Assembly (NCBI RefSeq): GCF_019249215.1
Contig: NZ_JAESDI010000005.1
Coordinates: 248,001 to 312,000, forward strand
Direction: 5' to 3'
From: Alteromonas lipotrueae
GTDB lineage: Bacteria; Pseudomonadota; Gammaproteobacteria; Enterobacterales; Alteromonadaceae
Length of the DNA: 64,000 nt
The notes under the pieces: model-generated
The model's database searches: none
What the model saw: the letters and a program-made list of their open reading frames with translations, nothing else
What the model was told of the DNA's origin: nothing
Shown: positions 35,530-44,754 of the stretch, piece after piece
How positions within the stretch are numbered: position 1 is the stretch's first letter
Layout: every line of letters starts with the position of its first letter
Position numbers and translations under genes: made by a program

Positions 35530-36114
35530 CTAATTGTTAGCGGTTAAAGCCTTGTCTAATTCCGCCTCATAACAAGCATCAACCAAGATAAAGACAATTC
35601 GGCACATCTTGTTGGATTTATTCGCCCAAGCATGATTTGTCCCTCGTTGTATGACCACACTGCCAGGCTTTAGCTGTGCCTCTCCATCGTCCACAATGAG
35701 GGTCAGCTCTCCTTCTATGACGATGCCGTAATCGATGGATTCTGTCCTGTGCATTAGGGGGTGTGGTGAATTTTCTTTTACCGTTGAAAATTCACTACTA
35801 CCAATGCTCGAAAAGACCCCCTCCATTTTGTCTTTACCCTGAGTTAAAAACTCTTCTGTATCTGGCGGGATATCGACAAAACGAATACGTGTCCCATTCT
35901 TTGGCGGCGATAAAACAACTGGCCCTAAAGTTGGGTCTTGCTCATCAAAATTAATGACGCTTGGTGTTTCCGTAGTGTTCCATATCTCATGAAATTTTGT
36001 CCCTGGAATGGCGTCGAAATCCATCGTAGTGGGTATTGGGCCATTTTCGACAATAATGGCATTACCCTCTTCATCATGACCCGTTATAACACGATGAGTT
36101 GTTGGAAGAGTCAT
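35530..36114 (-). CDS. Cupin domain protein (first of two paralogues)
   Basis: A 194-aa protein with a single cupin in its second half: the first motif region MHRTESIDYGIVIEGE (His122, Glu135) and the second, GTNHAWANKS (His161). The N-terminus HRVITGHDEEGNAI and the cupin are paralogous to the protein at 55632. This copy has about 25 extra residues before the cupin (about 86-115). Related cupins often occur in aromatic or polyketide pathway clusters as suspected dioxygenases or isomerases; the exact reaction is unknown. It is the last gene of the 44754-to-35530 operon. Confidence 0.85.
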   Translation of the reverse strand: MTLPTTHRVITGHDEEGNAIIVENGPIPTTMDFDAIPGTKFHEIWNTTETPSVINFDEQDPTLGPVVLSPPKNGTRIRFVDIPPDTEEFLTQGKDKMEGVFSSIGSSEFSTVKENSPHPLMHRTESIDYGIVIEGELTLIVDDGEAQLKPGSVVIQRGTNHAWANKSNKMCRIVFILVDACYEAELDKALTANN

Positions 36115-36159
36115 ACGGCTTCACTCCTATAGTACAGCAGGTTAAAAAAAGAAGGTTCA

Positions 36160-37290
36160 TTAAATAGGTTGAGACAGAGCGATTAAAGATTCACGCATAA
36201 TGGCGGAATGTTCTTCTTTATCACCACCATGAATCTCGATGTCACAGAGGCGAGCCGAGTTTTCAACAACCATTCTGCAGCGTTCCCAACGACGTTCGTG
36301 GAATCTTACAAACGCGCTGTCTAGATCCTCATTTCCGGCTAACTCATCTGCTAAAACGATGGCACTTTCAATGCCAATACCAGCGCCTGAGGCTAGGTGA
36401 GGAGTGGTGGCGGCGACGGTATCACCGATTAAAACAAGGTGACCACGGTTCCAAGGCATTTTGACCAAGATATTCATCAGAGGGCGGTAGTCAATACTGG
36501 CTCGTTCATCATAAGCACGAGGAATCAAGGCTTGAACAATGGGATCGGAAAATTCCGACATTAACTCGGCAAACAGTGTTGGCCAGGTAGATTTATCAAT
36601 GTGTTCTTTGTTTGGACGATCTTCTGTGATGAACATATACATGAGCGAATCAGAAACAGGATTAACCCCCAGTTTTAGGTGTTGACCCAACCACATATGA
36701 ACACGGTCAATTTCTTCTGGGCGAGGCATAATGGCACGCCATACACCTTGACCGACATATTCAGGATTTGGCACCTCTGGGAAAAATTCTTGGCGTAATT
36801 TTGAGTGAATACCGTCCGCACCGATGACGAGATCATATTGTCCTGTCGTACCATCAGTGAACGTCACTTCCGCCCCATTTTCTGCCTGAGTAATGCTGTT
36901 ATAGGTACAACCCAAACGCACGTTAACGCCTGCTTCAAGTGTTGCATTGGACATAATGCGTGCCAAGGTCGGTCTAAAAATACCACCACAACCGCCTACG
37001 CTCGAACCGACTGGGCTTGGCGTTGGTAGATTGGTTAACAGCTGACCATTACTTAAATACATGCCGATGGTATCGGTTACACACCCTTGCTTAACGACTT
37101 CCTCATAAAGACCGAGGATCTCTAAAGCTCGCATGGAGACACCATTAATAGTAATACCAGCACCCAGTTCACACCAATCTGGGTCAATCTCGACCAAGTC
37201 GACATCGATTCCGTTGTAAGATAGCCTGATTGCCGCGGCCATTCCCGAGAAACCACCACCGATCACCAAAACTTTATTTACCGCTGACAT
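36160..37290 (-). CDS. FAD-dependent monooxygenase (aromatic hydroxylase type)
   Basis: A 376-aa group A flavoprotein monooxygenase. It shows all three fingerprints: GGGFSG (about 11-16) for the FAD dinucleotide, the DG motif VIGADGIHSKLR, and the GD motif LVLIGDTVAATTPHLASGAG. Length and motifs resemble salicylate and 3-hydroxybenzoate hydroxylases, so it should add one oxygen to an activated ring with NAD(P)H. Substrate unknown. AAGGAG lies 8 nt before ATG 37290. The Rieske gene ends just 1 bp upstream, and the cupin follows in the same operon. Confidence 0.87.
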   Translation of the reverse strand: MSAVNKVLVIGGGFSGMAAAIRLSYNGIDVDLVEIDPDWCELGAGITINGVSMRALEILGLYEEVVKQGCVTDTIGMYLSNGQLLTNLPTPSPVGSSVGGCGGIFRPTLARIMSNATLEAGVNVRLGCTYNSITQAENGAEVTFTDGTTGQYDLVIGADGIHSKLRQEFFPEVPNPEYVGQGVWRAIMPRPEEIDRVHMWLGQHLKLGVNPVSDSLMYMFITEDRPNKEHIDKSTWPTLFAELMSEFSDPIVQALIPRAYDERASIDYRPLMNILVKMPWNRGHLVLIGDTVAATTPHLASGAGIGIESAIVLADELAGNEDLDSAFVRFHERRWERCRMVVENSARLCDIEIHGGDKEEHSAIMRESLIALSQPI

Positions 37291-37291
37291 A

Positions 37292-37651
37292 TCATGACTC
37301 CTTATTGTTTAGGTCTAAAAATGAAACAATGCCTTCAGAACTGACGAAGAGTTCAACTTTTTCTAATGTCTTAGCAAGACAGGGACCTTGAGTACAAAGC
37401 CCTGTGGTAGGGTCAAACAATGCACCGTGAGCAAAGCAGGTAAGGTGCGTTTTCTGAGTATTCAGATACTGATCCTTACGCCATGCCATCGGCGCTCCCT
37501 GTACATGCGGACACGCATTTTTCCAACCGTAAAGCTCACCGTTTTTTTTCACGATAAAAATGGCATCCTGCCCATTTTCGTTTTCTAGAAAACCTTTTGT
37601 GCTGTCATTCTCTAGGTCATCAACATGACATAGAGGAGAGAACTTATTCAT
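37292..37651 (-). CDS. Rieske [2Fe-2S] ferredoxin-like protein
   Basis: A 119-aa protein with the Rieske ligands Cys47-x-His49 in CPHVQGAP and Cys72-x2-His75 in CFAHGALFDPTTG. The short length points to a free-standing ferredoxin and not a dioxygenase subunit. It overlaps the MMPL gene by ATGA and abuts the flavin monooxygenase. Group A flavin monooxygenases do not normally need a Rieske partner, so it may serve another enzyme off the window or the CrtI-like oxidoreductase. Confidence 0.88.
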   Translation of the reverse strand: MNKFSPLCHVDDLENDSTKGFLENENGQDAIFIVKKNGELYGWKNACPHVQGAPMAWRKDQYLNTQKTHLTCFAHGALFDPTTGLCTQGPCLAKTLEKVELFVSSEGIVSFLDLNNKES

Positions 37652-40158
37652 AATGATGTTGATAGGGGCCGGTTGCTTGTATCAGACAGCGTCTTTTCTG
37701 ATGACGCGTCTGCTATCGATTCAGCTTTCGTTGTTTGAGGTGGCGTCACATCTTGATCACGAGCCTCACTTACCTCCTGCTGGTTTGCATTGGCATAACT
37801 GGGCTTTAATAAAAAGTGTGCTAACGCAGGCAGCAAAATAAGCGCTCCTAACATGTTCCATAAGAACATGAAGGCCAGCAATAACCCCATATCGGCTTGG
37901 AATTTAATGGGACTAAGTACCCAAGTAATAACACCAATCGATAAGGTTATGCCTGTGAGCATGACCACTTTTCCAGTGAAATTAAGTGCTCTTAAGTAAG
38001 CCTTTGATAGGCTTGAACCTCGACGTAACTCCACCAGAGTAATGGATAAAATATACAAGGAGTAATCGATGCCAATACCTACTCCAAGGGCGATAACTGG
38101 CAAGGTAGCGACTTTTACGCCCATCTCAAGTTGAACCATTAGCGCTTCAGCTAACACTGAGGTCAGCATTAACGGAAGCACCGCCACCACGACGGCGCGC
38201 CATGAGCGAAAGGTAATAAAGGAGAGAATGATGACCGCCCCATAAACAAGGAAGAGCATGTTATACCAAGCTTCTTTAACCGTTATGTTGGTTGCTGCCT
38301 GAATACCAGCACTGCCTGCCGCTAATAGAAATTGGACATCATCAGTATTATTCTGCGCAGCGAATTGTTCGACGTGGGACACAATCCGGCTTAAGGTGTC
38401 AGCCTTGTGATCTTCAAGATAGGTATAAATAGTCAGTAAATTACAACTGTTGTTGTACAGCCCTCGGGGCGCACCAGCAGTGATATAATTTAACATTCTT
38501 TGGTTTTTTAAAAATTCATACCATTTTGGGTTGCCTTCGTTTAATCCAGCTAACACTCTGCGGGACAATAAGGGGAGTGAATTGGTGGATTCTACGCCCA
38601 GTAATTGGCGTAACTGCCATTCTAGCGCATCAATTTTATTCAGTGTTTGATACTGAGAACATTGACCATCCGGGGTTTTGACCATAATGGCTAATACATC
38701 ACTTGAAGCGCCATAATGCTTATTCATGAAGGCAACGTCTTGATTGTATCGACTGTCTTTACGTAACTCTGGTGCGCCTTGGTCCAAATCCCCAATCTTT
38801 AAATAAGTACTGTGATAATAGCCGCCTGCCGCTAATATAAATCCACAAGTTAAGGCCGCGGTGGCCCATTTTCGTTGAGTAAATTTATCCAAAAGACGCC
38901 AAAATATGGGCGCTTTTTTGCTTTCATCGGACGTTATATCGTTAACGACACTGCGTTGTGCCGCCGAAGTGCTGACACCCACATAGGAAAGCAGGATAGG
39001 AAGTAGAATTAAATTGGTGAAGATCAGTACCGCCACACCTATGGAAGCGGCGATGGCCAGTTCTTGGATGACTTTGATATCAATCACTAATAGCACTGCA
39101 AAACCTACCGCATCAGCAAGTAAGGCGGTAAGACCCGCTAGAAACAGTCGTCTAAAGGTAAATCGAGCAGCGACAAGTTTGTCAAAACCTCGCCCTACAT
39201 CCTGCATAATGCCATTCATTTTCTGCGCCCCGTGGCTCATACCGATCGCAAAGACTAAAAAAGGCACTAGGATGGAATAGGGATTAAGGTCATAACCTAG
39301 CGTTGGCAATATGCCCAACTGCCATACCACAGCCAATAAAGAAGCAAACACCACTAAGCCAGTGGAGCGAACGCAGCGGGTGTACCAAAATACCATTAAT
39401 GTTGCGATGACCACAGCAACAACGAAAAACCAAATAACGGTTTGCACTCCCGCAATGAGGTCCCCCATCACTTTTGTGAAGCCCGTTATGTGAATGTCTA
39501 ATCCTTTTTCTTGATACTTAGCACGTAGCTTCTCTAATTTTTCAGAGTAGCTTGCATAATCAAGAGGCTTGCCTGTTGCGTCTTGATTTAACAGCGGCAT
39601 ATAAATCACAGTCGATTCTTCGTCTGAGGCGATGAGTTGGCCTATTTGCCCAGAGCGAGCAACATTCGCTTTAAGCTGTTGTAGGCTTTCAGGAGAACCA
39701 TCGTACCCTTCTGGAATAACTGGGCCGCCTTCTAAGCCTTCTTCGGTGATACCGATCCAGCGAGTAGAAGGTGTCCAAAGGGATTTCATTTGGACACGAT
39801 CCACGCCTGGCATAAGGAAGACTTCATCGCTTAGTTGACGCAAGAGTTGAAGATAGTGGGCATCATAAATACTGCCACCAGGGTTGGCGACGGCAATTCT
39901 AAGCGCGTTGCCTAGCCCGGTCAGTTCTGTCTCATAATTAAGGTAATTTTTGATATAGCTTTGTTCTGTCGGAAGTGTTTTTTCAAAGCTTGCATTAATG
40001 GTCAGTTTGCTCGATTGCCATACAAGAATGACCGACAAAACGGTAAAAATCATCAACACAATCAATCTATGATTAAACAGTATTCTCTCAATCAGTTGCC
40101 CAGAGTTTGGGTCGAAAGGCGCTTTTTTAGTGTCGGAAACAGGGACTTCATACTTCAT
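37648..40158 (-). CDS. MMPL/RND superfamily permease
   Basis: An 836-aa polytopic membrane protein. The first transmembrane segment (LIVLMIFTVLSVILVW) is followed by a large periplasmic loop, then five or six membrane segments (about 225-420), a second periplasmic loop, and a repeat of five membrane segments (about 645-780), the two-fold RND layout. The second half has GVGIGIDYSLYILS and the first half AIGMSHGAQKMNGI, MMPL-type signatures. It overlaps the YCF48-like gene upstream and the Rieske gene downstream by ATGA. With DUF1302/DUF1329 and YCF48-like proteins it probably moves a hydrophobic substrate (inference). Confidence 0.88.
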   Translation of the reverse strand: MKYEVPVSDTKKAPFDPNSGQLIERILFNHRLIVLMIFTVLSVILVWQSSKLTINASFEKTLPTEQSYIKNYLNYETELTGLGNALRIAVANPGGSIYDAHYLQLLRQLSDEVFLMPGVDRVQMKSLWTPSTRWIGITEEGLEGGPVIPEGYDGSPESLQQLKANVARSGQIGQLIASDEESTVIYMPLLNQDATGKPLDYASYSEKLEKLRAKYQEKGLDIHITGFTKVMGDLIAGVQTVIWFFVVAVVIATLMVFWYTRCVRSTGLVVFASLLAVVWQLGILPTLGYDLNPYSILVPFLVFAIGMSHGAQKMNGIMQDVGRGFDKLVAARFTFRRLFLAGLTALLADAVGFAVLLVIDIKVIQELAIAASIGVAVLIFTNLILLPILLSYVGVSTSAAQRSVVNDITSDESKKAPIFWRLLDKFTQRKWATAALTCGFILAAGGYYHSTYLKIGDLDQGAPELRKDSRYNQDVAFMNKHYGASSDVLAIMVKTPDGQCSQYQTLNKIDALEWQLRQLLGVESTNSLPLLSRRVLAGLNEGNPKWYEFLKNQRMLNYITAGAPRGLYNNSCNLLTIYTYLEDHKADTLSRIVSHVEQFAAQNNTDDVQFLLAAGSAGIQAATNITVKEAWYNMLFLVYGAVIILSFITFRSWRAVVVAVLPLMLTSVLAEALMVQLEMGVKVATLPVIALGVGIGIDYSLYILSITLVELRRGSSLSKAYLRALNFTGKVVMLTGITLSIGVITWVLSPIKFQADMGLLLAFMFLWNMLGALILLPALAHFLLKPSYANANQQEVSEARDQDVTPPQTTKAESIADASSEKTLSDTSNRPLSTSL

Positions 40159-41216
40159 TTTGAGTTTCCTATGTGCACTGGAATGGAACCTTTGATACTA
40201 AGAGCAAGCAGATTACCTTTAGAGGTTTCTATTAGATGAGTTAGTGGCGGAAGTGGTTTGTGATTAATAGGAAGCAACTGGTCGTTTGCTAATGACAGTA
40301 TCATGCCGGCTTGAGTTGACATAAACAGCTGTCCAGTTTTACTGATCAGCGAGGCGGTAATAGACGCAGGTAGCTGATCATTGATTTTTTCCCAAGAAGA
40401 ACCCTTGTCATGAGAAACAAAAGCATTGCCTCGAAGGCCTGCAACAATCAAATCGTTATTTGGGAGTAACTCAGCAGTGAAAAAACTGCCTTCATATGGC
40501 GACTCTAGTGTCTTAAAGGTTTGTCCATTGTCCACGGATAATGCAATGAAGCCTTGTTCCCCCGCGATTAATACTTGATTGCCTTGTTTTCTGACGGCAT
40601 AAAGGTGGTAACCGAAAAAGTTTTCGATGCGCCCCATCCAAGATTGCCACGTTTTTCCTGCGTCTTTTGTTTCAATGGCAAGGCCATAAGCACCGACGAC
40701 CACCAAATGTTTTGGACCCAGTTGTAAAAGGTCCAAAAAGGGTTTGTCTGGGCCATCTGTCACGAAACGCTGCATCTCTTGAATCGTTTGCTTATCGCCG
40801 TCATCGATGGCTTCCGTGAGTAACTGCTTTGCTAAGGCTTGGCCATCTAACTTAACTTGCCAACTGTCACCACCATTGCTTGTTCCTAAGACAATGCCGC
40901 TGTGCCCAATCGCGTAACCGTTATTCTTATCGCTGAAGGCTATGCCAGTTAAGGTCACACTCACTGGAGAGGGGACCTGTTGCCAGCTTTCACCATTATC
41001 GTTAGAGCGGAGAATTAAGCCTCTTTCACCCACGGTAAAAAGAGAAGCGCCCGCGTAGGCGGCACCTAATAGAACAGAATGATCACCTAAATCGGATTGG
41101 GTCGCAGCGCGCTCCATTGCATCCTTTGTTGCCGCTTGGCTTTTGCTGATAGAGAAAATAAGTAAAAGCAGTAGTGCGATAGGATAGAAGCCTAATTTTC
41201 CACCTTGTCCCTTCAT
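40155..41216 (-). CDS. YCF48-like periplasmic beta-propeller protein
   Basis: A 353-aa protein with a signal peptide (hydrophobic 11-28, likely cleaved after SQA). Repeated BNR/YCF48-type units follow, each with a GxSW or GxTW motif (NGESWQQV, GGDSWQVK, AGKTWQSW, GSSWEKIN). This predicts a beta-propeller in the periplasm. Such genes accompany MMPL permeases and DUF1302/1329 proteins in other proteobacteria. The gene overlaps its neighbours by ATGA on both sides, so MFS, YCF48 and MMPL are coupled. Confidence 0.85.
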   Translation of the reverse strand: MKGQGGKLGFYPIALLLLLIFSISKSQAATKDAMERAATQSDLGDHSVLLGAAYAGASLFTVGERGLILRSNDNGESWQQVPSPVSVTLTGIAFSDKNNGYAIGHSGIVLGTSNGGDSWQVKLDGQALAKQLLTEAIDDGDKQTIQEMQRFVTDGPDKPFLDLLQLGPKHLVVVGAYGLAIETKDAGKTWQSWMGRIENFFGYHLYAVRKQGNQVLIAGEQGFIALSVDNGQTFKTLESPYEGSFFTAELLPNNDLIVAGLRGNAFVSHDKGSSWEKINDQLPASITASLISKTGQLFMSTQAGMILSLANDQLLPINHKPLPPLTHLIETSKGNLLALSIKGSIPVHIGNSK

Positions 41217-42379
41217 ACTGTAGGCTCCGATTTAACCATTAGAGGAGCTTGGTGAAAAACACGCATAAAGCAAAACACAGAGAGACTGCCAAAACACAGT
41301 GCCGCAATACCGATACCATGATAGCCGGCAAGCTTGACAATGGTGCCGCCGAGAACCGGGCCGATTGCGGCGCCTATCATTAGTACTGCAGGTGTGGCGG
41401 CTAAAGCACGTCCAGAAGTATCCAATTTAGCTAACAAACCAAATACAAAGGTATGGGTAAACATGATGAGTGAGACAAAGACGATAGACGCGGCACCGAA
41501 TAACACTAATGACGACGAATTCATAATAATATTGGCTAAGATCACCTGTATGACAGGGCCAAGGAAAAGTACTAAACGAGTCGAGATACGTTTTTCTGAG
41601 ATACCAGCCATGACAGTAGCAAAAAGGTTAAATAGGGAAAGCGCCACTAGAATGAAGGTGATTTCTTGTGCGCTGAAGCCTCTCTCATTGGCAACACGTT
41701 CCATAAAGCTAAAGGTCATGGCCTGTGTCACCACCATTAAGCTAATGCCTATCATGCCGTACCAAACATTAGTGGGGATTTTTTTATGAGTTACGGTTTC
41801 GCTTTTCTCTAACTCTTGCTTGTCAAAATTGACTCTAGGGAAGGCTAGGGCACAGATTAAAGCGGCTAAGACCATTACTCCCGCAAAGATAATAAACAAG
41901 GAATGGCCACCTTTTAGCTGGATGATGTTTGGTGTAACGGCCATAAATGCCAAGCCTAACAAGCCGGATGCGAACCCAGTCATAGCGTATAATCTATGAG
42001 GGTTTTCTGCCCGTGCAACGGTGCCATGGGTCATGCTAAGCGCTGAACTTGCACAAGCACCGGCAATCAAGTGCAGTATGGCTAAATGCAAAAAGCCGGA
42101 AGTCTGTGAGGCAATAAAAAAACACACCCCCGCGGACAGATAACCAACCGTAGTCACCAGTTTGTGATTCATTTTTTTGAAACGCGGTGCAATTGATAGG
42201 CTTGCGCAAACAGCACCGATAAGAAAGAGAGTCACTAACGCGCCAGCTTGCTGAGCGTCATAATGATAAGCCGCTACTAACACGCCTATCCAGAGGGGTA
42301 ACGCAACCAAATCAAGCATGCCTGCGCAGTTCGACGCCATGATAGCGACATTACCTTTTAAACCAAATCGCTGACTCAT
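41213..42379 (-). CDS. MFS transporter
   Basis: A protein of about 388 aa with 12 predicted membrane segments and the MFS loop around the second and third helices. It should carry a small organic substrate or product across the inner membrane. The substrate is not predictable. The start is set at 42379 (MSQRFGLKGNVA), because AGGAG lies 8 nt upstream. The longer frame to 42481 adds 34 hydrophilic residues with no ribosome-binding site. It overlaps the YCF48-like gene. Confidence 0.85.
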   Translation of the reverse strand: MSQRFGLKGNVAIMASNCAGMLDLVALPLWIGVLVAAYHYDAQQAGALVTLFLIGAVCASLSIAPRFKKMNHKLVTTVGYLSAGVCFFIASQTSGFLHLAILHLIAGACASSALSMTHGTVARAENPHRLYAMTGFASGLLGLAFMAVTPNIIQLKGGHSLFIIFAGVMVLAALICALAFPRVNFDKQELEKSETVTHKKIPTNVWYGMIGISLMVVTQAMTFSFMERVANERGFSAQEITFILVALSLFNLFATVMAGISEKRISTRLVLFLGPVIQVILANIIMNSSSLVLFGAASIVFVSLIMFTHTFVFGLLAKLDTSGRALAATPAVLMIGAAIGPVLGGTIVKLAGYHGIGIAALCFGSLSVFCFMRVFHQAPLMVKSEPTV

Positions 42380-42540
42380 AACACGTCTCCTAAGTGGAAA
42401 ATAATAGGTCGGCAAATTCTGGCTTTTACATTGCCAAAGCGTATCTGGTTTGTGATTCTTAGTATCAACATATTTTATCACCCACGTTATTTATTTTTAT
42501 TCTGTGGTCGCGAAGGCTAAAGGCCGTTGTTATAGGCCGA

Positions 42541-42564
42541 CCCCCTTGTTATTAAACAAGGGGG
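42541..42564. repeat. GC-rich hairpin between the VOC dioxygenase and MFS genes
   Basis: A perfect 10-bp stem (42541-42550 with 42555-42564) with ATTA loop. No T-run follows on the minus strand, so it is more likely an mRNA processing or stability element than a terminator. It sits within the 241-bp gap of an otherwise tightly packed operon. Confidence 0.55.
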
Positions 42565-42620
42565 AATGGTGCTTCGTACCACGCTTTGTTAGGGAAGAAC
42601 GACCCTTTTCTCTCGATCCT

Positions 42621-43574
42621 TTATTCATAATCACCGTTGTGGGGTGTGTCTGCCCCAGGCGCCCATTTCTCTCGATTTCGCATCAAAAAAGCCTGTGAAG
42701 CATCTGCTCCCATCGGTGAAACACGAGGCGTCCAATTTTTGTCGTGAAGATCCATGTCGGCGTCCATTTCAATATGGCAAGCAAACGGGCTGTTGAAATA
42801 CCAGAACCAGTTTGAACCTAAAATATGACGACCTGGTCCCCAAAAGGCTTGATAACCTTTTTTGATAAAGCGCTCCCCATTTTGTATCAACTCAGTCGGG
42901 CCACTAAAATGGAAGGTAAAATGCTCAACACCTTGCATGAACGGCGGTGCACCAATTAAAAAATGAGTATGATGTTCTAAACTGCCGCTCGGTTGTAAAA
43001 ACGGTCCTATGTCTTCAAAACGATCGGTACAGCGAAAGCCCAGTCGTTCAACATAAAAGGCTTCTGCTTTTTTAACATCTGGCACAAAATACACAATGTG
43101 AGACAGGCTTATCGGACGAATTTGTTCCGCATCGACGTCGACGCCCAGTTGGTTAACCGGTCTTTGAAATGGCGAGCCTGGAAGGTTTGAAATTTCGCCC
43201 ACTAGGTTAATCTGCTTTTTCTTAGAGATTTGAAAGCCAATGGCGAAACCTGAGTCATCATGAGATTCGATAGACCCATCTGCTAAAGTTTCGACTGCAC
43301 GGTCTTTACTGAGCTCAGCATACAGGTCGTCAAGACTTTGTTGGTCAGCGACGCCCATGACTGTTTTTCGCATCATACAGCCATTACCAACACTGGCTGG
43401 CAGACTCGGATCCTCTGTTTTAGCCAGAACAACGCCCGTGCCATCCAGCGCCTCAAAGCGCCCACCCTCATCAGTAACATCGACTGGAATGAGACCATAA
43501 TCGGTTAAAAAGATGGCACAAGAAGGGATATCGTCTACCCCAAAAATAATGGTTTCTAAACCTACAACTTTCAT
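42621..43574 (-). CDS. VOC family extradiol-type dioxygenase
   Basis: A protein of about 317 aa made of two VOC modules (about 1-125 and 155-285). The three metal ligands of type I extradiol dioxygenases are in place in the C-terminal module: His159 (LSHIVYF), His218 (VEHFTFHF) and Glu269 (CHIEMDAD), so an Fe(II)-dependent ring-cleaving enzyme is likely. The start at 43574 (MKVVGLETIIFG) has GAGGAAAG upstream; the longer frame from 43616 is not supported. It lies 22 bp downstream of an alpha/beta hydrolase, the usual partner for meta-cleavage products. Confidence 0.85.
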   Translation of the reverse strand: MKVVGLETIIFGVDDIPSCAIFLTDYGLIPVDVTDEGGRFEALDGTGVVLAKTEDPSLPASVGNGCMMRKTVMGVADQQSLDDLYAELSKDRAVETLADGSIESHDDSGFAIGFQISKKKQINLVGEISNLPGSPFQRPVNQLGVDVDAEQIRPISLSHIVYFVPDVKKAEAFYVERLGFRCTDRFEDIGPFLQPSGSLEHHTHFLIGAPPFMQGVEHFTFHFSGPTELIQNGERFIKKGYQAFWGPGRHILGSNWFWYFNSPFACHIEMDADMDLHDKNWTPRVSPMGADASQAFLMRNREKWAPGADTPHNGDYE

Positions 43575-43596
43575 ATCTCTTTCCTCTAGTAAGTGG

Positions 43597-44754
43597 TTAG
43601 GCTGTATGACCACCAAGCGTTTCTGCCACCCAGTCGACTAAGTAGGCACCTGCATTGGCTGAGTTATCAAAGCTAGAGTGCTGTACACCACCTTCTCGAA
43701 CAGTGAAAATTTTAAGTTCACGTTTAGGGCTATTGACGAGCTGCTCATAGGTTCGGTGCGCCCATTTAAGAGGGATCTGAGAATCTTTTTCACCATGGGT
43801 GACGAGGAATGGCACCTTGATTTGATCGAGTACACCATCAAGGTGGACGTTTTCAGAGATTTGCATAAATTCGTCCATGTCTTTTGCACCCCACACCCAA
43901 CGTACATGATCCCAATAGTGCGGAACGGGAAAGTCACCTTCTTTTTCTAAGCGACGTTTTTGTACATCACGCCAATCATGGTTAGCTCCCCATACAAGGC
44001 CACAGGCAAATCTAGGTTCAAAAGCAACGGCTCTTGGGCAGTAATAACCACCGAGGGAAACCCCTTGTAAACCAATTCTTTTGGCATCAATGTCGTCACG
44101 TGTTTCTAACCAGTCGACAATTCGACTGGCCCAATGTTCACTGTCATAGCGGGCAGTAAATCCTTGTAGGCGTATGGCTTCGCCTGTACCTGGTTGGTCA
44201 ACAATGAGAGAGGAAATGCCACGTTTTGCTAATAATTGAGGCACGCCTACGCGATAGATCATCTCTTTAATAGAATCTAGGCCATTGACTTGAACGAGAA
44301 TGGGCGCTTTGCCTTCGACGCCTTCGGCGCGAACATATAAGGCGGATATGTGTTTACCCTCATAAGGAATCTCAACGCGTTCACAGTTTTCTTTCGCTAA
44401 GGTCGTTCCCTTAGCGAAGACTTTTAAAAAGTGTTTGTAAAGGGTTAGTCGACTTTCGCTTCCAAGGCCTTGCAAGCGTTCAGCTGTGCCATAATAGGTT
44501 GCTGCTCGAGCATATTTGTCACCAGCAGATAACAATCGACCCTTGTCTTCGTCTTCTTTTGCCAAATCACACAGCTTATCCGCCATGCGTTCCCAGCTTT
44601 CTCTAAAGGCTATTGAACCCGCTTCGTCTTTAGCTTTAGCCGCTTCTTTTAGCGGTGCGCACATTTCTTCAATTTCCCCTATACGAGCCCCCATTTCTAG
44701 TGCCAGGTTGATCGAAAGGTCCCATGGATAATTGCTCGGAAAATAACGAAACAT
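43597..44754 (-). CDS. Alpha/beta hydrolase, C-C bond hydrolase-like
   Basis: A 385-aa protein. The N-terminal helical part (about 1-125) is followed by an alpha/beta-hydrolase domain with nucleophile Ser233 in GVSLGG, Asp324 in GEKDSQIP and His359 in GVQHSS. The architecture resembles 2,6-dihydroxypseudooxynicotine hydrolase, which cuts a C-C bond, and the FrsA/DUF1100 esterases. Next to an extradiol dioxygenase it probably hydrolyses the ring-cleavage product (inference). It is the first gene of the operon that runs down to 35530. Confidence 0.85.
   Translation of the reverse strand: MFRYFPSNYPWDLSINLALEMGARIGEIEEMCAPLKEAAKAKDEAGSIAFRESWERMADKLCDLAKEDEDKGRLLSAGDKYARAATYYGTAERLQGLGSESRLTLYKHFLKVFAKGTTLAKENCERVEIPYEGKHISALYVRAEGVEGKAPILVQVNGLDSIKEMIYRVGVPQLLAKRGISSLIVDQPGTGEAIRLQGFTARYDSEHWASRIVDWLETRDDIDAKRIGLQGVSLGGYYCPRAVAFEPRFACGLVWGANHDWRDVQKRRLEKEGDFPVPHYWDHVRWVWGAKDMDEFMQISENVHLDGVLDQIKVPFLVTHGEKDSQIPLKWAHRTYEQLVNSPKRELKIFTVREGGVQHSSFDNSANAGAYLVDWVAETLGGHTA

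Noticed and set aside
41334-41789. Plus-strand 151-aa open frame inside the MFS gene
   Set aside because: Antisense shadow: no domain is recognisable, and the minus-strand MFS reading has full membrane topology and tight operon context.
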